DNA of 64,000 nucleotides from Flavobacteriaceae bacterium PS02337 (GCA_029959285.1 JASCOE010000014.1:1-64000), one strand, 5' to 3'; shown: positions 8,966-18,549, counted from the first letter of the stretch. A program made the numbers and translations. Notes: generated by a model from the letters alone, not told the origin.

Positions 8966-9028
8966 CTTTGCAGGGGGCAGAAAACACCTTCCGAAGTCAG
9001 GGTTTTGTATGGATTTTAAAATGGATTA

Positions 9029-9463
9029 GTGATGAACGATAACAACAAAAAGCAATTGAAAAAGACAGGACGCCGCCCCAAAGAAGACCCGGCGACCATT
9101 CGCTATACGATTTCCTTTAACGAGCAGGAACACGCCCGTTTTCTTGCCCTTTTTGATAAATCAGGTATGCAGGTAAAGGCGCACTTTATAACGTCCTGCA
9201 TCTTTGAAAAGACCATAAAGACCATCCAGATTGACAAGGGAACGGTTGATTTTTATATGCGGCTGACCTCTTTTCACAGCCAGTTCCGTTCCATCGGTGT
9301 GAACTATAACCAAATTGTAAAGCTGTTGTACAAGAATTTTTCCGAGAAAAAGGCGGCTGCGTTTCTGTACAAACTGGAAAAACAGACGGCTGAAATGGCA
9401 ATGCTGTGTCAGAAAATCATTCAGATTACCGAAAAATTTGAGGAAGAACACCTAAAAAAATAA
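9029..9463 (+). CDS. mobA: MobA relaxosome accessory protein
   Basis: 144-residue protein resembling the ribbon-helix-helix relaxosome accessory family (MobC/MobA type). A basic start (KKTGRRPKEDP) precedes IRYTISFNEQEHARFLALF, and the centre has the family-typical SQFRSIGVNYNQIVKLL. It would bind near oriT and help the relaxase melt and nick DNA. The relaxase GTG start lies 7 bp after its stop, so the two form an operon. Confidence 0.8.
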   Translation: MMNDNNKKQLKKTGRRPKEDPATIRYTISFNEQEHARFLALFDKSGMQVKAHFITSCIFEKTIKTIQIDKGTVDFYMRLTSFHSQFRSIGVNYNQIVKLLYKNFSEKKAAAFLYKLEKQTAEMAMLCQKIIQITEKFEEEHLKK

Positions 9464-9470
9464 TGTAATA

Positions 9471-10757
9471 GTGATAGCGAAAATCGGAAGAAGCGGAAAT
9501 TTATACGGGGCATTGGCGTACAATCAGCTTAAAGTGGAGAATGAAAACGGGCAGATTTTGTTTGCCAACAAGATGATTGAAACCGCAAGCGGTCATTATT
9601 CCGTGGCACAATTAGCACAATCTTTTGCGCCTTACCTGATAGCCAACCGAAACACCGAGAAACATACGCTGCATATTTCGCTCAATCCTGACCCAAACGA
9701 CAAGGTAAATGATGATAAGTTTCGGGAAATGGCAGAACAGTATATGCGGGAAATGGGTTACGGAGAACAGCCTTTTGTGGTATTCAAACACACGGATATT
9801 GACCGCAACCATATACACATTGTATCGGTTTGCGTGGACGAGCAGGGTAAAAAGATTTCGGATAAATTCGAGAAAATGCGGTCTATGAATGTATGCCGTG
9901 AACTGGAAAGACAACACGGGCTGATACCCGCAACAGACAAAGAGCGCAACCAAACTGATAAGGTTTTCCGTCCGGTAGATTATCGGACAGGAGATGTAAA
10001 GAGCCAAATCGCTTCGGTCGTTCGCCACCTGCCGAACTACTACCAGTACCAAACTTTGGGCGAGTACAATGCCCTGCTTTCCCTCTTCAATATTACCGCC
10101 GAGAAAATCGAGGGCGAATTACAGGGAAAGATGCAGCAGGGCTTATTATATATTCCGCTAAATGAAAAAGGCGAAAGAGCCGGGCATCCGTTCAAGGCTT
10201 CGCTGTTCGGAAAGAGCGCAGGGCTTCCGGCATTGGAACTGCATTTTGCGAAATGCAAAACCGCTTTGAAAGACAGCCCCACCAAGCAGACCCTAAAATC
10301 TGCCGTTACCATCGCCTTGAAAACCACTGGCGATGAACAGGCATTTAAAAAGCAGTTATCGGAACAGGGCATTAACGTAGTAGTGCGCCAAAATGATACA
10401 GGTCGTATTTATGGTATCACATTTATTGACCACAATTCCAAATCAGTTTGGAACGGTTCACGTTTGGCAACAGAACTTTCTGCGAACACCTTTAATGATT
10501 ATTGGAACAATAATATCAAACCGGATATTAAAGAACCTGCCGTTTTACAACCCAAACTATCCATATCAAATGATGCGGATCTTCCGCAGGAAGAACCACA
10601 CCATTTGTTCGACTTCTTATCTACGGATAAACACGAAGACGGTTTGATTGAAGCACTGGGTGGCTTACTGCCCGAAGCACAGGGCGAAGATTACGAAGAA
10701 CAAGACTTTGCCAATAAGATGAAGAAGAAGCGCAAACACCAACGAGGTCAGAAATAA
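9471..10757 (+). CDS. mobB: MobB relaxase (MOBP-type mobilisation nuclease)
   Basis: 428-residue relaxase. The amino half shows KIGRSGNLYGALAYNQ, HTLHISLNPDPND and the metal-binding FKHTDIDRNHIHIVSV with its HxxxxxxHxH-type cluster near residues 105-115. It nicks one strand at oriT and stays bound through a tyrosine during transfer. The start is GTG at 9471, chosen because it gives the conserved MIAKIGRSGN terminus and sits 7 bp after mobA. The carboxy 150 residues are less conserved and end in a basic tail (KKKRKHQRGQK). Confidence 0.88.
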   Translation: MIAKIGRSGNLYGALAYNQLKVENENGQILFANKMIETASGHYSVAQLAQSFAPYLIANRNTEKHTLHISLNPDPNDKVNDDKFREMAEQYMREMGYGEQPFVVFKHTDIDRNHIHIVSVCVDEQGKKISDKFEKMRSMNVCRELERQHGLIPATDKERNQTDKVFRPVDYRTGDVKSQIASVVRHLPNYYQYQTLGEYNALLSLFNITAEKIEGELQGKMQQGLLYIPLNEKGERAGHPFKASLFGKSAGLPALELHFAKCKTALKDSPTKQTLKSAVTIALKTTGDEQAFKKQLSEQGINVVVRQNDTGRIYGITFIDHNSKSVWNGSRLATELSANTFNDYWNNNIKPDIKEPAVLQPKLSISNDADLPQEEPHHLFDFLSTDKHEDGLIEALGGLLPEAQGEDYEEQDFANKMKKKRKHQRGQK

Positions 10758-10762
10758 TATTT

Positions 10763-10801
10763 AGCCAAACACTGCCACACAACGCCACTGGCTGCCACAT
10801 T
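10763..10801 (+). promoter_or_regulatory. TGCCAC box upstream of mobC
   Basis: GCCAAACACTGCCACACAAC is followed by further CCACTGG and CTGCCACATT repeats, 60-95 bp before the mobC ATG. The first 15 bases match the box upstream of traA. This suggests mobC has its own regulated promoter besides read-through from mobB. Confidence 0.5.
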
Positions 10802-10858
10802 CTTAGAGCCACTCCATAGAGCCTTTAAATTCACGCCCGAACATTAAAACTTTAAATA

Positions 10859-12859
10859 ATGCAGGGAGAAGACGATTTAAGAGGGCTTGCCAAGATAATG
10901 GCTTTTATGCGGGCGGTCAGTATTCTTTTGGTGCTGATGCACCTTTATTGGTTCTGCTACGGTTTCTTTTTAGAACGTGGCTGGACGTTGGAAGTCATCA
11001 ATAAGATATTAGGCAATTTCGACCGGACGGCGGGTTTGTTTTCACATATCCTTTACACCAAAGCATTTGCTTTGGTTTTACTGGCTTTAAGCTGCTTAGG
11101 AACAAAGGGTGTAAAGAACGAGAAGATAACCTGGTCTAAAATCTACGTGGCTTTGGGCGTTGGTTTTGTGCTGTTCTTCCTGAACACTCCGTTGCTAAAG
11201 CTATCTCCAGTAATAGGTACATTCCTGTATATACTTACTATCTCGTTAGGTTATATCGCCTTGTTGATGGCGGGCGTATGGATGAGCCGATTGCTTCGCA
11301 CTAACCTGATGGACGATGTGTTCAACAACGAGAACGAGAGCTTTCAACAGGAAACCAAGCTGATGGAAAACGAGTATTCCGTTAACCTGCCCACCAAATT
11401 TTACTACAAAGACAAATGGAACAACGGTTGGATAAACATTGTAAATCCGTTCAGGGCATCAATAGTTTTGGGTACTCCGGGTTCAGGCAAATCTTATGCT
11501 ATCGTAAACAACTACATCAAGCAGCAGATTGAGAAAGGCTTTAGTATGTACATCTACGATTTCAAGTTCGACGACCTTTCCACCATTGCCTACAATCATT
11601 TGCTGAAGCACAGGGATAAGTACAAAGTTCAGCCGAAATTTTACGTGATAAATTTCGACGACCCACGCAAGAGCCACCGTTGCAACCCGCTCAATCCCGA
11701 CTTTATGACGGATATTTCAGATGCCTACGAAGCCGCATATACCATAATGCTGAACCTTAACAGGTCGTGGATACAGAAGCAAGGGGATTTTTTCGTGGAA
11801 AGCCCAATTATCTTATTGGCTGCTATTATTTGGTATCTGAAAATCTATGAGGATGGCAAGTATTGTACATTCCCACACGCTATTGAATTACTGAATAAAA
11901 AGTATTCGGATGTATTCACGATTTTAACTTCATACCCGGATTTGGAAAATTATTTGTCGCCCTTTATGGATGCGTGGCAAGGTGGAGCGCAAGACCAGTT
12001 ACAAGGACAAATCGCATCGGCAAAAATTCCGCTATCAAGGATGATTAGCCCACAACTTTACTGGGTAATGACGGGCGATGATTTTACGCTTGACATCAAC
12101 AACCCGAAAGAACCTAAAATTTTGTGCGTGGGTAACAATCCCGACCGTCAAAATATTTATTCCGCAGCTTTGGGTTTATACAATTCGAGGATTGTAAAGC
12201 TGATAAACAAAAAGGGACAGCTAAAGAGTTCCGTTATCATAGATGAGTTGCCCACAATTTATTTCAGGGGACTGGACAATCTTATCGCAACGGCGAGAAG
12301 TAATAAGGTAGCGGTATGTTTGGGCTTTCAGGATTTTTCGCAATTAACAAGGGATTACGGCGACAAGGAAAGCAAGGTAATACAGAATACTGTCGGTAAT
12401 ATATTCAGTGGTCAGGTGGTTGGCGAAACAGCAAAAAGCCTTTCGGAACGTTTCGGTAAAGTATTACAGAAACGCCAAAGTATGACCATTAACCGCAATG
12501 ATAAATCTACCTCTATTTCGACACAGTTAGACAGCCTTATTCCGGCTTCCAAAATCTCAACACTTACACAAGGTTTGTTTGTTGGTTCTGTATCAGATAA
12601 CTTTGATGAACGTATCGAGCAGAAGATATTTCACGCCGAAATTGTAGTGGACAATGAAAAGGTAGCGGCAGAAAGCAAAGCCTATCAGCAAATACCGCAA
12701 ATCTTATCTTTTGTAAATGAGCAGGGCGAGGATAAGATGAAGCAGGAAATAGAAAACAATTACAAGCAGATAAAATCAGACATTCTGAATATTGTTGTTA
12801 GTGAAATGGAGCGTATCAAGAATGACCCTAACTTACAGCATTTGGTGCAGAAAGAATGA
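10859..12859 (+). CDS. mobC: MobC type IV coupling protein (TraG/VirD4 family)
   Basis: 666-residue coupling ATPase that docks the relaxase-DNA complex to the mating channel. The amino end has four hydrophobic spans (about 15-40, 60-80, 95-115, 120-145) with the YWFCYGF motif that defines the Bacteroidota family. Walker A GTPGSGKS lies near 205-212, an RSWIQKQGDFFVESP segment near 300 and the Walker B SSVIIDELPTIYF near 460. The length is typical and no damage is visible. It is the last gene of the mobilisation module; cargo begins right after it. Confidence 0.88.
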   Translation: MQGEDDLRGLAKIMAFMRAVSILLVLMHLYWFCYGFFLERGWTLEVINKILGNFDRTAGLFSHILYTKAFALVLLALSCLGTKGVKNEKITWSKIYVALGVGFVLFFLNTPLLKLSPVIGTFLYILTISLGYIALLMAGVWMSRLLRTNLMDDVFNNENESFQQETKLMENEYSVNLPTKFYYKDKWNNGWINIVNPFRASIVLGTPGSGKSYAIVNNYIKQQIEKGFSMYIYDFKFDDLSTIAYNHLLKHRDKYKVQPKFYVINFDDPRKSHRCNPLNPDFMTDISDAYEAAYTIMLNLNRSWIQKQGDFFVESPIILLAAIIWYLKIYEDGKYCTFPHAIELLNKKYSDVFTILTSYPDLENYLSPFMDAWQGGAQDQLQGQIASAKIPLSRMISPQLYWVMTGDDFTLDINNPKEPKILCVGNNPDRQNIYSAALGLYNSRIVKLINKKGQLKSSVIIDELPTIYFRGLDNLIATARSNKVAVCLGFQDFSQLTRDYGDKESKVIQNTVGNIFSGQVVGETAKSLSERFGKVLQKRQSMTINRNDKSTSISTQLDSLIPASKISTLTQGLFVGSVSDNFDERIEQKIFHAEIVVDNEKVAAESKAYQQIPQILSFVNEQGEDKMKQEIENNYKQIKSDILNIVVSEMERIKNDPNLQHLVQKE

Positions 12860-12965
12860 TTATACTAAATATTTTTGTGATTTTTCTATTAATATATTGT
12901 TAGAAGAATTAAAAGTAACAGCACCATTACGTCAACATATAAAATGCCAAATTTTAATACTCATA

Positions 12966-13004
12966 ATTTAGCATTTGCTTAAATAAACAAATTAGTTACA
13001 TTTG
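12966..13004 (+). promoter_or_regulatory. Promoter/operator of the arsR-merTP operon
   Basis: TACATTTG at 12997-13004 fits the -7 consensus and leaves a very short leader before the ATG at 13009. ATTTAGC-ATTT-GCTTAAAT (about 12967-12985) is a near-palindrome of the kind ArsR/SmtB repressors bind. The operator role is inferred. Confidence 0.45.
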
Positions 13005-13008
13005 CATT

Positions 13009-13386
13009 ATGGATAATACTTCTTGTACACGACAACAGGCAGACATTAAACAAATCAATCGCTGTAAAGAAAGAGTTTCGGAACTCCACAGTTCGTTTGA
13101 CTATTTGTCGAACGCACTTGAATTGACTGGAAACAATGTAAGACTGAAAATTCTGTTTCTTCTTTATGAAGAAAAACGACTTTGTGTTTGTGATGTGAGT
13201 GAAATTCTTGGAATGACAATTTCAGCGATTTCTCAGCACTTGAGAAAACTTAAAGACCGAAAGCTTATTGAAACCGAAAGAGAGGCGCAAACCATTTTTT
13301 ACTCATTGACAAAAGAGTATGAGAAAATGTTGGACCCATTTTTTAAAATACTTGACGATAAAAAAAATTTAGAAACAATATGGTAA
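13009..13386 (+). CDS. ArsR/SmtB-family metal-responsive repressor
   Basis: 125-residue winged-helix regulator. The metal-box motif LCVCDVSEIL (about 62-71) is the alpha-3 Cys pair used to bind thiophilic metals, followed by the recognition helix ISAISQHLRKLKDRKLI. It overlaps the merTP start by 7 bp, so it most likely represses this operon and releases on Hg(II) or a similar ion. Bacteroidota mer operons often use such an ArsR in place of MerR. Confidence 0.85.
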   Translation: MDNTSCTRQQADIKQINRCKERVSELHSSFDYLSNALELTGNNVRLKILFLLYEEKRLCVCDVSEILGMTISAISQHLRKLKDRKLIETEREAQTIFYSLTKEYEKMLDPFFKILDDKKNLETIW

Positions 13387-13982
13387 CGGACGGAAAACTA
13401 ATTGGGACTGGACTTTTGACAGCAATAGCAGCTTCATTATGTTGCATTACACCTGTTTTGGCTCTCATAGCAGGAACAAGTGGACTTGCTTCAACTTTCT
13501 CTTGGCTCGAACCTTTTCGTCCATATTTTATCGGGTTAACTATTTTAGTGCTTGCTTTTGCTTGGTATCAAAAATTGAAACCGCAAAAGAAAATTGACTG
13601 CAACTGTGAAACAACTGAAAAATCAAACTTTATGAAAACAAAATCATTTTTAGGAATTATTACCGTTATGGCGGCTTTACTTTTATCATTTCCGCTTTAT
13701 GCTCACATTTTTTTTCCAAAGACCGAAAGTAAAGCAATTATTACCCAAACTTCCAAAATTCAGAAAGTTGAGTTTACAATCAAAGGGATGACTTGTTCAG
13801 GTTGTGAACACCACGTTAAAACGGAAGTTAGTAAACTAAAAGGAATTGTGGAAGTTGTGGTTTCTTATGAGAAAGGCAATGCCATTGTTAAGTTTGACAA
13901 CAAACAAACAAGTATTATAGAAATTGAAAAAGCTATCAATTCGACAGGTTATAAATCACTAAAAAGTAAAATTATATCATAA
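13380..13982 (+). CDS. merTP: MerT-MerP fusion, mercuric ion transporter
   Basis: 200-residue membrane protein. The amino half is MerT-like: LTAIAASLCCITPVLALIAG carries the Cys-Cys pair in the first span, with two more spans near 45-62 and 90-110. The carboxy half is an HMA domain (VEFTIKGMTCSGCEHHVKT) equivalent to periplasmic MerP, GMTCSGC being the metal-binding loop. It imports Hg(II) for cytosolic reduction. No merA is present in this window. The stop overlaps the next start (TAATG). Confidence 0.85.
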   Translation: MVTDGKLIGTGLLTAIAASLCCITPVLALIAGTSGLASTFSWLEPFRPYFIGLTILVLAFAWYQKLKPQKKIDCNCETTEKSNFMKTKSFLGIITVMAALLLSFPLYAHIFFPKTESKAIITQTSKIQKVEFTIKGMTCSGCEHHVKTEVSKLKGIVEVVVSYEKGNAIVKFDNKQTSIIEIEKAINSTGYKSLKSKIIS

Positions 13983-14191
13983 TGGAAATTAAATTACAAT
14001 CAATTATAACTTGCCCAAATTGCGGATACAAAAAAGAGGAAACAATGCCAACAGATGCTTGCCAATATTTTTATGAATGTGAAAATTGCAAGACAAGATT
14101 AAAACCATTACAAGGCGATTGTTGTGTGTATTGTAGTTATGCCAGTGTTCCTTGTCCATCAATACAACAGGATAAAAAATGTTGCTATTAG
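13982..14191 (+). CDS. Small Cys-rich protein of Bacteroidota mer operons
   Basis: 69-residue protein with a zinc-ribbon-like front (TCPNCGY, then CENCKTRL) and a Cys-rich tail (QGDCCVYCSYASVPCPSIQ, ending KKCCY). The GDCCVxCSYxSVPCP signature is familiar from proteins beside merTP in this phylum. It probably binds or passes thiophilic metal in the cytosol, but no function is proven. It starts within the merTP stop codon and shares its transcript. Confidence 0.75.
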   Translation: MEIKLQSIITCPNCGYKKEETMPTDACQYFYECENCKTRLKPLQGDCCVYCSYASVPCPSIQQDKKCCY

Positions 14192-14260
14192 AAACCAATT
14201 AAGAGAAAAAAATGTTCAGTTTTTTCAAAAAATATTTTCAAAAATTTAAGAAGAATACTT

Positions 14261-14599
14261 ATGCTATCAACAGAAAAAACATTATCAGAAGTAATTGAAG
14301 TACTAAGACAAAGGGGTTATACGGAAGACTTTAATCTATTGGAAGAAAACATTTCGTACAAAATAGACGGAGAGAAAGTTAATTTAAGGGACATTGTTAT
14401 TGATAAAATTTATCGTTTTACTGGGCTTAATGACTTGGAAGATGAGGCTATCTTATATGCGATGAGAAACCAAAAAGATGGAGCAAAAGGTGTTTTCGTA
14501 AATGGTTATGGTACATACTCTGACAGTGCAGCAAACAGCATCATTGAGCAAATATCAGTTGACGAGGACGATAATGATGATTGGACGATAGAAAATTAA
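14261..14599 (+). CDS. Hypothetical protein, annotated elsewhere as phosphoribosylpyrophosphate synthetase-like
   Basis: 112-residue acidic protein (KTLSEVIEVLRQRGYTEDFN near the start, DEDDNDDW at the end). Homologues in Bacteroidota carry the name phosphoribosylpyrophosphate synthetase, but I see no PRPP-loop motif and would not assign that activity. It lies between the mer-type genes and the czcA remnant. No catalytic residues can be recognised. Confidence 0.6.
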   Translation: MLSTEKTLSEVIEVLRQRGYTEDFNLLEENISYKIDGEKVNLRDIVIDKIYRFTGLNDLEDEAILYAMRNQKDGAKGVFVNGYGTYSDSAANSIIEQISVDEDDNDDWTIEN

Positions 14600-14649
14600 A
14601 TCACAATGACTGAATTAGAAAAAATGAAACCAGAAGTATTTCTAGGTTT

Positions 14650-16445
14650 GGTTTGTCCGTAATTACAGTTGTATTTAAGGAAAAAGTAGACATTTATTTT
14701 GCCCGACAGCTCATTAATGAAAAACTGAAAGAAGCAGAAGAAAAAATTCCGAACGGAATAGGGACACCTGAACTGGCTCCGGTCAGTACAGGGCTTGGTC
14801 AGATATACGAATATATAATACATCCCAAAAAGGGAAGTGAAAATAAATACAATGCCAAAGACCTTCGTACAATGCAGGACTGGATTGTTGCAAGGCAACT
14901 GTATGGTACACCCGGAATTGCAGAAGTAAATAGTTTTGGTGGCGAGCTAAAGCAATATGAAGTTGCTGTTAATCCTAATCGCTTAAAGGCTATGGATATA
15001 AGTATTACCGATATTTTCAACGCTCTTGAAAAAAATAACCAAAATACAGGGGGAGCATATATTGATAAGAAACCAAGTGCTTATTTTGTTAGAGGTATTG
15101 GTTTGGTTACATCATTAGAAGATATAAAAAACATCAGTGTAAAAAATAATCCTGGCAGTGTTCCAATTTTTATAAAAGATGTGGCAGATGTACGATTTGG
15201 TAATGCTGTAAGATATGGGGCTATGACATATAATGGAGAAGTTGATGCAGTAGGCGGTGTGGTAATGATGCTAAAAGGCGAAAATGCCAATAATGTAATT
15301 GAAAAAATAAAAGAAAAACTTCCTACTATACAAAAGTCATTACCTGATGATATTATTATTGAACCCTATATAGACCGTTCAGTTTTAGTTGACAAGGCAA
15401 TGAGTACCGTAGAAAAAAACCTGATAGAAGGTGCGTTGATTGTTATCTTTGTATTAGTACTTTTTTTAGGAAATTTTAGAGCCGGATTAATAGTAGCTTC
15501 CGCTATTCCATTAGCAATGCTGTTTGCCTTAGCGATGATGAATGTGTTTGGTGTAAGCGCCAATTTAATGAGTTTGTAGATGTTTCTTTTGCAGGTGAAA
15601 AAGTATCTGAAATATATGAGGGAAACAAGACCTTTGATTTGATGCTTCGTTTAGATGATGCCAATAGAGGAAATATTGACAAGATTAAAAATGCAATGAT
15701 TGATGGGACTAATGGTCAAAAAATTCCTTTGTACTATGTAGCTGATGTCGTAAGTACTACTGGTCCTAATACCATTAACCGTGAAAATGTACAACGTAAA
15801 ACGGTAGTGTCTGCCAATGTTTCGGGTAGAGATCAAAAAAGTGTGGTAGAGGAAATTCAGAAAATTATCAATGAAAAAGTAAAACTTCCAGAAGATTATC
15901 ATATCGAATATGGTGGTCAATTTGAAGCTGAAGCCGAAGCATCGAAAACGCTTATAGCTACTTCATTGCTGTCTATTTTAATCATTTTCTTAATCTTATT
16001 CAGAGAATTTAAAACCGTAAAATTAGCGGCTATCATTCTGATAAACTTACCATTAGCTTTAATTGGCGGGGTGTTCAGTATTTATTTCACCAGCGGAATT
16101 TTAAGTATTCCTGCAATCATTGGTTTTATCACTTTATTTGGGGTGGCAACACGTAATGGGATTTTATTAATATCGCATTACAATACACTTCGTGAAGAAG
16201 GATATACGCTTTTTGATACCGTAATACAAGGTTCTAAAGATAGGTTAAGCCCTATTTTAATGACTGCTTTAACCGCAGGTTTAGCACTTATTCCGCTAGC
16301 TATTGCTGGAGATTTACCAGGTAACGAGATTCAAAGTCCAATGGCAAAAGTTATTTTAGGTGGTTTACTTACTTCTACCATTCTGAATATCTTCATTGTA
16401 CCAGCAGTCTATTATTTATCGAACAAAAAAGAAGCTACAAAATGA
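14650..16445 (+). pseudogene. czcA: czcA/cusA-type heavy-metal RND pump, deleted at two places
   Basis: Two collinear blocks of a CzcA permease are present where an intact gene would be about 1040 codons. Block 1 (14653-15579) begins mid-protein at LSVITVVFKEKVDIYFARQL without a start codon and runs to VFGVSANLMSL before a frame break. Block 2 (about 15578-16445) resumes at EFVDVSFAGEKVSEIYEG and runs to the normal end. Roughly 300 codons between them are missing, including the fourth membrane span with its proton-relay Asp. The junction lies in GAGTTTG, which fits both sides, a short-homology deletion. The first 80-90 codons are also absent. The product cannot pump. Confidence 0.88.
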
Positions 16446-17626
16446 AAATAAATAGCATCGCTTTGTTGGTTGCCTGTCTTTGGGTAGCCAACGCAGAAGC
16501 ACAGTCAGGGTTGGAAACAATCCTGACTGATATTAGTAAGAATAACAAAACTTTACAAAGTCAATCCAAATATTGGGAAGCTCAAAAATTGCAATTCAAA
16601 ACAGGAAATACCTTGTATGATCCTACAATAAGTTACGATTATATGCGTGGTACCCCCAGTGCAGTGGCTGGAAATCAAACCGATATTAGTGTGATACAAA
16701 GATTTGATTTTCCTACAGTGTACGGTAAAAAGAAAAATTTAGCCAACGAAAAGAGTAAACAAGGAGATTTCGCATTACTTGCTACTAAACAAGATATTTT
16801 GTTAGAAGCGAAAAAATCGGCTATAGAACTTATTTACCGGAATAAATTGCAAGAAAAAATCAAAGAAAGAAAAACCAAAACTGAAAAGTTTCTTTCGGAT
16901 TTTCAAACCAAATTAAATAGAGGTGAAGGAAATATTTTAGATGTCAACAAAGCAAAATTACAGTTAATTGAAATTAATAAAGATTTGAAGTTGAATACAT
17001 CTTCAATTAATCAGCTTCAGCAAAAATTAACAGAACTCAATGGTGGTATTGATGTTATTTTTAATGAATCGGAATATCCTGAAGTTATTGCAATACCTTC
17101 TTTTGAAGAGCTAGAAGAAATCATCGAAGCTCAAGATCCAACAAGAAAACTATTGCAACAACAAACAACAATTGCCCAACAACAAATTCAGGTTACCAAG
17201 GCAATGGCTTTACCAAAATTTGAAGCAGGTTATCACTATCAAGGTATTTTGGGACAAAATTTTCACGGAGCTCGTATTGGGATGTCTATCCCTCTATGGG
17301 AAAATAAAAACCGTGTAAAACAAAGTATGGCTGAGTTGGAAATGAACGAAGTACAGTTGAATGAACATAAAGTGGAGCATTATTACAACATAAAAAGCCT
17401 TTATGAAAAATACACCAACTTACAAAAAACACTCGACGAATACCAAACGGTTTTAGAAAGTATCAACAGCATTCAGTTACTAGATAAAGCTTTGCGATTC
17501 GGAGAAATTACAACCATTCAATATTTCTTAGAAGCCAGTTACTACTACCAAGCTAGTAATAATTATTTACTTACCGAAAAAGAGTATCAAGATGTAATTG
17601 CAGAATTACTGAAATATCAATTGTAA
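16442..17626 (+). CDS. czcC: CzcC-like TolC-family outer-membrane factor
   Basis: 394-residue outer-membrane efflux protein with a signal peptide (IALLVACLWVANAEAQ) and long coiled-coil helices rich in Gln, Lys and Glu (IYRNKLQEKIKERKTKTEKF; QQQTTIAQQQIQVTKAMALP). These are typical of the trimeric TolC channel. It overlaps the czcA stop by 4 bp (ATGA), so it was translationally coupled to the now dead pump. It could still serve another RND pump. Confidence 0.85.
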   Translation: MKINSIALLVACLWVANAEAQSGLETILTDISKNNKTLQSQSKYWEAQKLQFKTGNTLYDPTISYDYMRGTPSAVAGNQTDISVIQRFDFPTVYGKKKNLANEKSKQGDFALLATKQDILLEAKKSAIELIYRNKLQEKIKERKTKTEKFLSDFQTKLNRGEGNILDVNKAKLQLIEINKDLKLNTSSINQLQQKLTELNGGIDVIFNESEYPEVIAIPSFEELEEIIEAQDPTRKLLQQQTTIAQQQIQVTKAMALPKFEAGYHYQGILGQNFHGARIGMSIPLWENKNRVKQSMAELEMNEVQLNEHKVEHYYNIKSLYEKYTNLQKTLDEYQTVLESINSIQLLDKALRFGEITTIQYFLEASYYYQASNNYLLTEKEYQDVIAELLKYQL

Positions 17627-17647
17627 TAATATTGAAGAAAAACACAT

Positions 17648-17685
17648 AAAGCCTTGTAAAAAATAAATTTTGCAAGGCTTTGTTT
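17648..17685 (+). terminator. Terminator after czcC
   Basis: AAAGCCTTG (17648-17656) and CAAGGCTTT (17673-17681) form a perfect 9-bp stem followed by GTTTT, 22 bp after the czcC stop. Confidence 0.75.
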
Positions 17686-17823
17686 TACTCAAAAAAACAG
17701 ACGTTTTTAGCTACGAATGTATTTAGTTAAGTTTTATAATATCTTTTAATACTCCTCAAAGCTACATTAAATTGCTATAATTATGGGGAGCGTTATTGAT
17801 ATTTTAAGTATGTCTAACGTTAG

Positions 17824-17859
17824 TATCCAAATTCTCTCCAAAATTATTGTTTAAATTTG
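17824..17859 (+). promoter_or_regulatory. Promoter of the two-component operon with 11-bp-spaced repeats
   Basis: TATCCAAATT (17824-17833) and TCTCCAAAAT (17835-17844) are direct repeats with 11-bp periodicity. They are followed after 7 bp by the -7 box TAAATTTG (17852-17859). The same arrangement occurs before the efflux operon at 19817, so the encoded OmpR-type regulator probably binds both and activates its own gene. Confidence 0.65.
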
Positions 17860-17874
17860 TACAAATCGAATCAA

Positions 17875-18549
17875 ATGAGGCTATTGGTAATCGAAGACGA
17901 ATCCGATTTGTTACAAAGCATTTTGGAATATTTCAAGCAGGAATATTTCCGTTGCGAGGGAGTCACAACGTTTTATGAAGGGATCGAACGAGTGGAATCT
18001 TTCGATTATGATTGTATTATCCTTGATATCAATCTTCCTGATGGAAACGGATTAAAACTATTACAACATATTAGAGAGGATAAAAAGCAAGATGGTGTCA
18101 TTATCATCTCCGCTCGTGATTCCCTGGATGACAAAATTGATGGGTTATTGTTGGGAGCAGACGACTATGTTACCAAACCTTTTCATTTGTCTGAACTAAA
18201 TGCCAGGGTAAAAGCTTTGATCCGTAGAAAGTATAATCAAGGTAGCGCGGTACTTGAAGTGGGTAGTTTACAGCTTAATCTTTTAAATAGACAAATTACC
18301 TGTCATGGGGAAGAACTTCAGTTTACCAGAAGCGAATTTGATCTACTGGCTTATCTGCTCAATAATGCTAACCGGGTGGTTAGCAGGCAGGCTATAGCAG
18401 AGCATTTGTATGGAGACCGCACCGATAATATGCCGTCGTTTGATTTTGTTTACTCTCAAATAAAAAACCTAAAACGTAAATTGAAAGAAAGAGATTGTGA
18501 TGAGTTGATACAGACAGTTTATGGATTAGGATATAAGATTTCATTATGA
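17875..18549 (+). CDS. OmpR-family response regulator
   Basis: 224-residue regulator. The receiver domain (1-120) has acidic DED near residues 8-10, the phospho-acceptor Asp in IILDINLPDGNG near 51, ISARDS near 79 and KPF near 101. A winged-helix DNA-binding domain follows (about 130-224: FTRSEFDLLAYLLNN, then VYSQIKNLKRKLKERD, and the terminal VYGLGYKI). The ATG at 17875 was chosen over the TTG 18 bp upstream because MRLLVIEDE is the canonical start. The kinase gene overlaps by 4 bp. The likely role is activation of the downstream efflux operon. Confidence 0.9.
   Translation: MRLLVIEDESDLLQSILEYFKQEYFRCEGVTTFYEGIERVESFDYDCIILDINLPDGNGLKLLQHIREDKKQDGVIIISARDSLDDKIDGLLLGADDYVTKPFHLSELNARVKALIRRKYNQGSAVLEVGSLQLNLLNRQITCHGEELQFTRSEFDLLAYLLNNANRVVSRQAIAEHLYGDRTDNMPSFDFVYSQIKNLKRKLKERDCDELIQTVYGLGYKISL

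Larger units (their letters stand above)
8333..9028. other. Divergent intergenic region, oriT candidate
   Basis: No convincing gene lies between traA and mobA; the open frames here are compositionally odd. The region holds irregular repeats of a TTTTATGCTTTTA-like unit (about 8527-8582), the TGCCAC box with a 24-bp repeat (8695-8731) and three successive inverted repeats (about 8829-8863, 8869-8893, 8910-8965). Position directly before the relaxosome genes plus dense hairpins is what an origin of transfer looks like. The nick site cannot be assigned. Confidence 0.5.

Noticed and set aside
14606-14662. Short frame MTELEKMKPEVFLGLVCP before the czcA remnant
   Set aside because: It stops after 18 codons and matches nothing I recognise. 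It is probably leftover sequence at the 5' deletion point of czcA.
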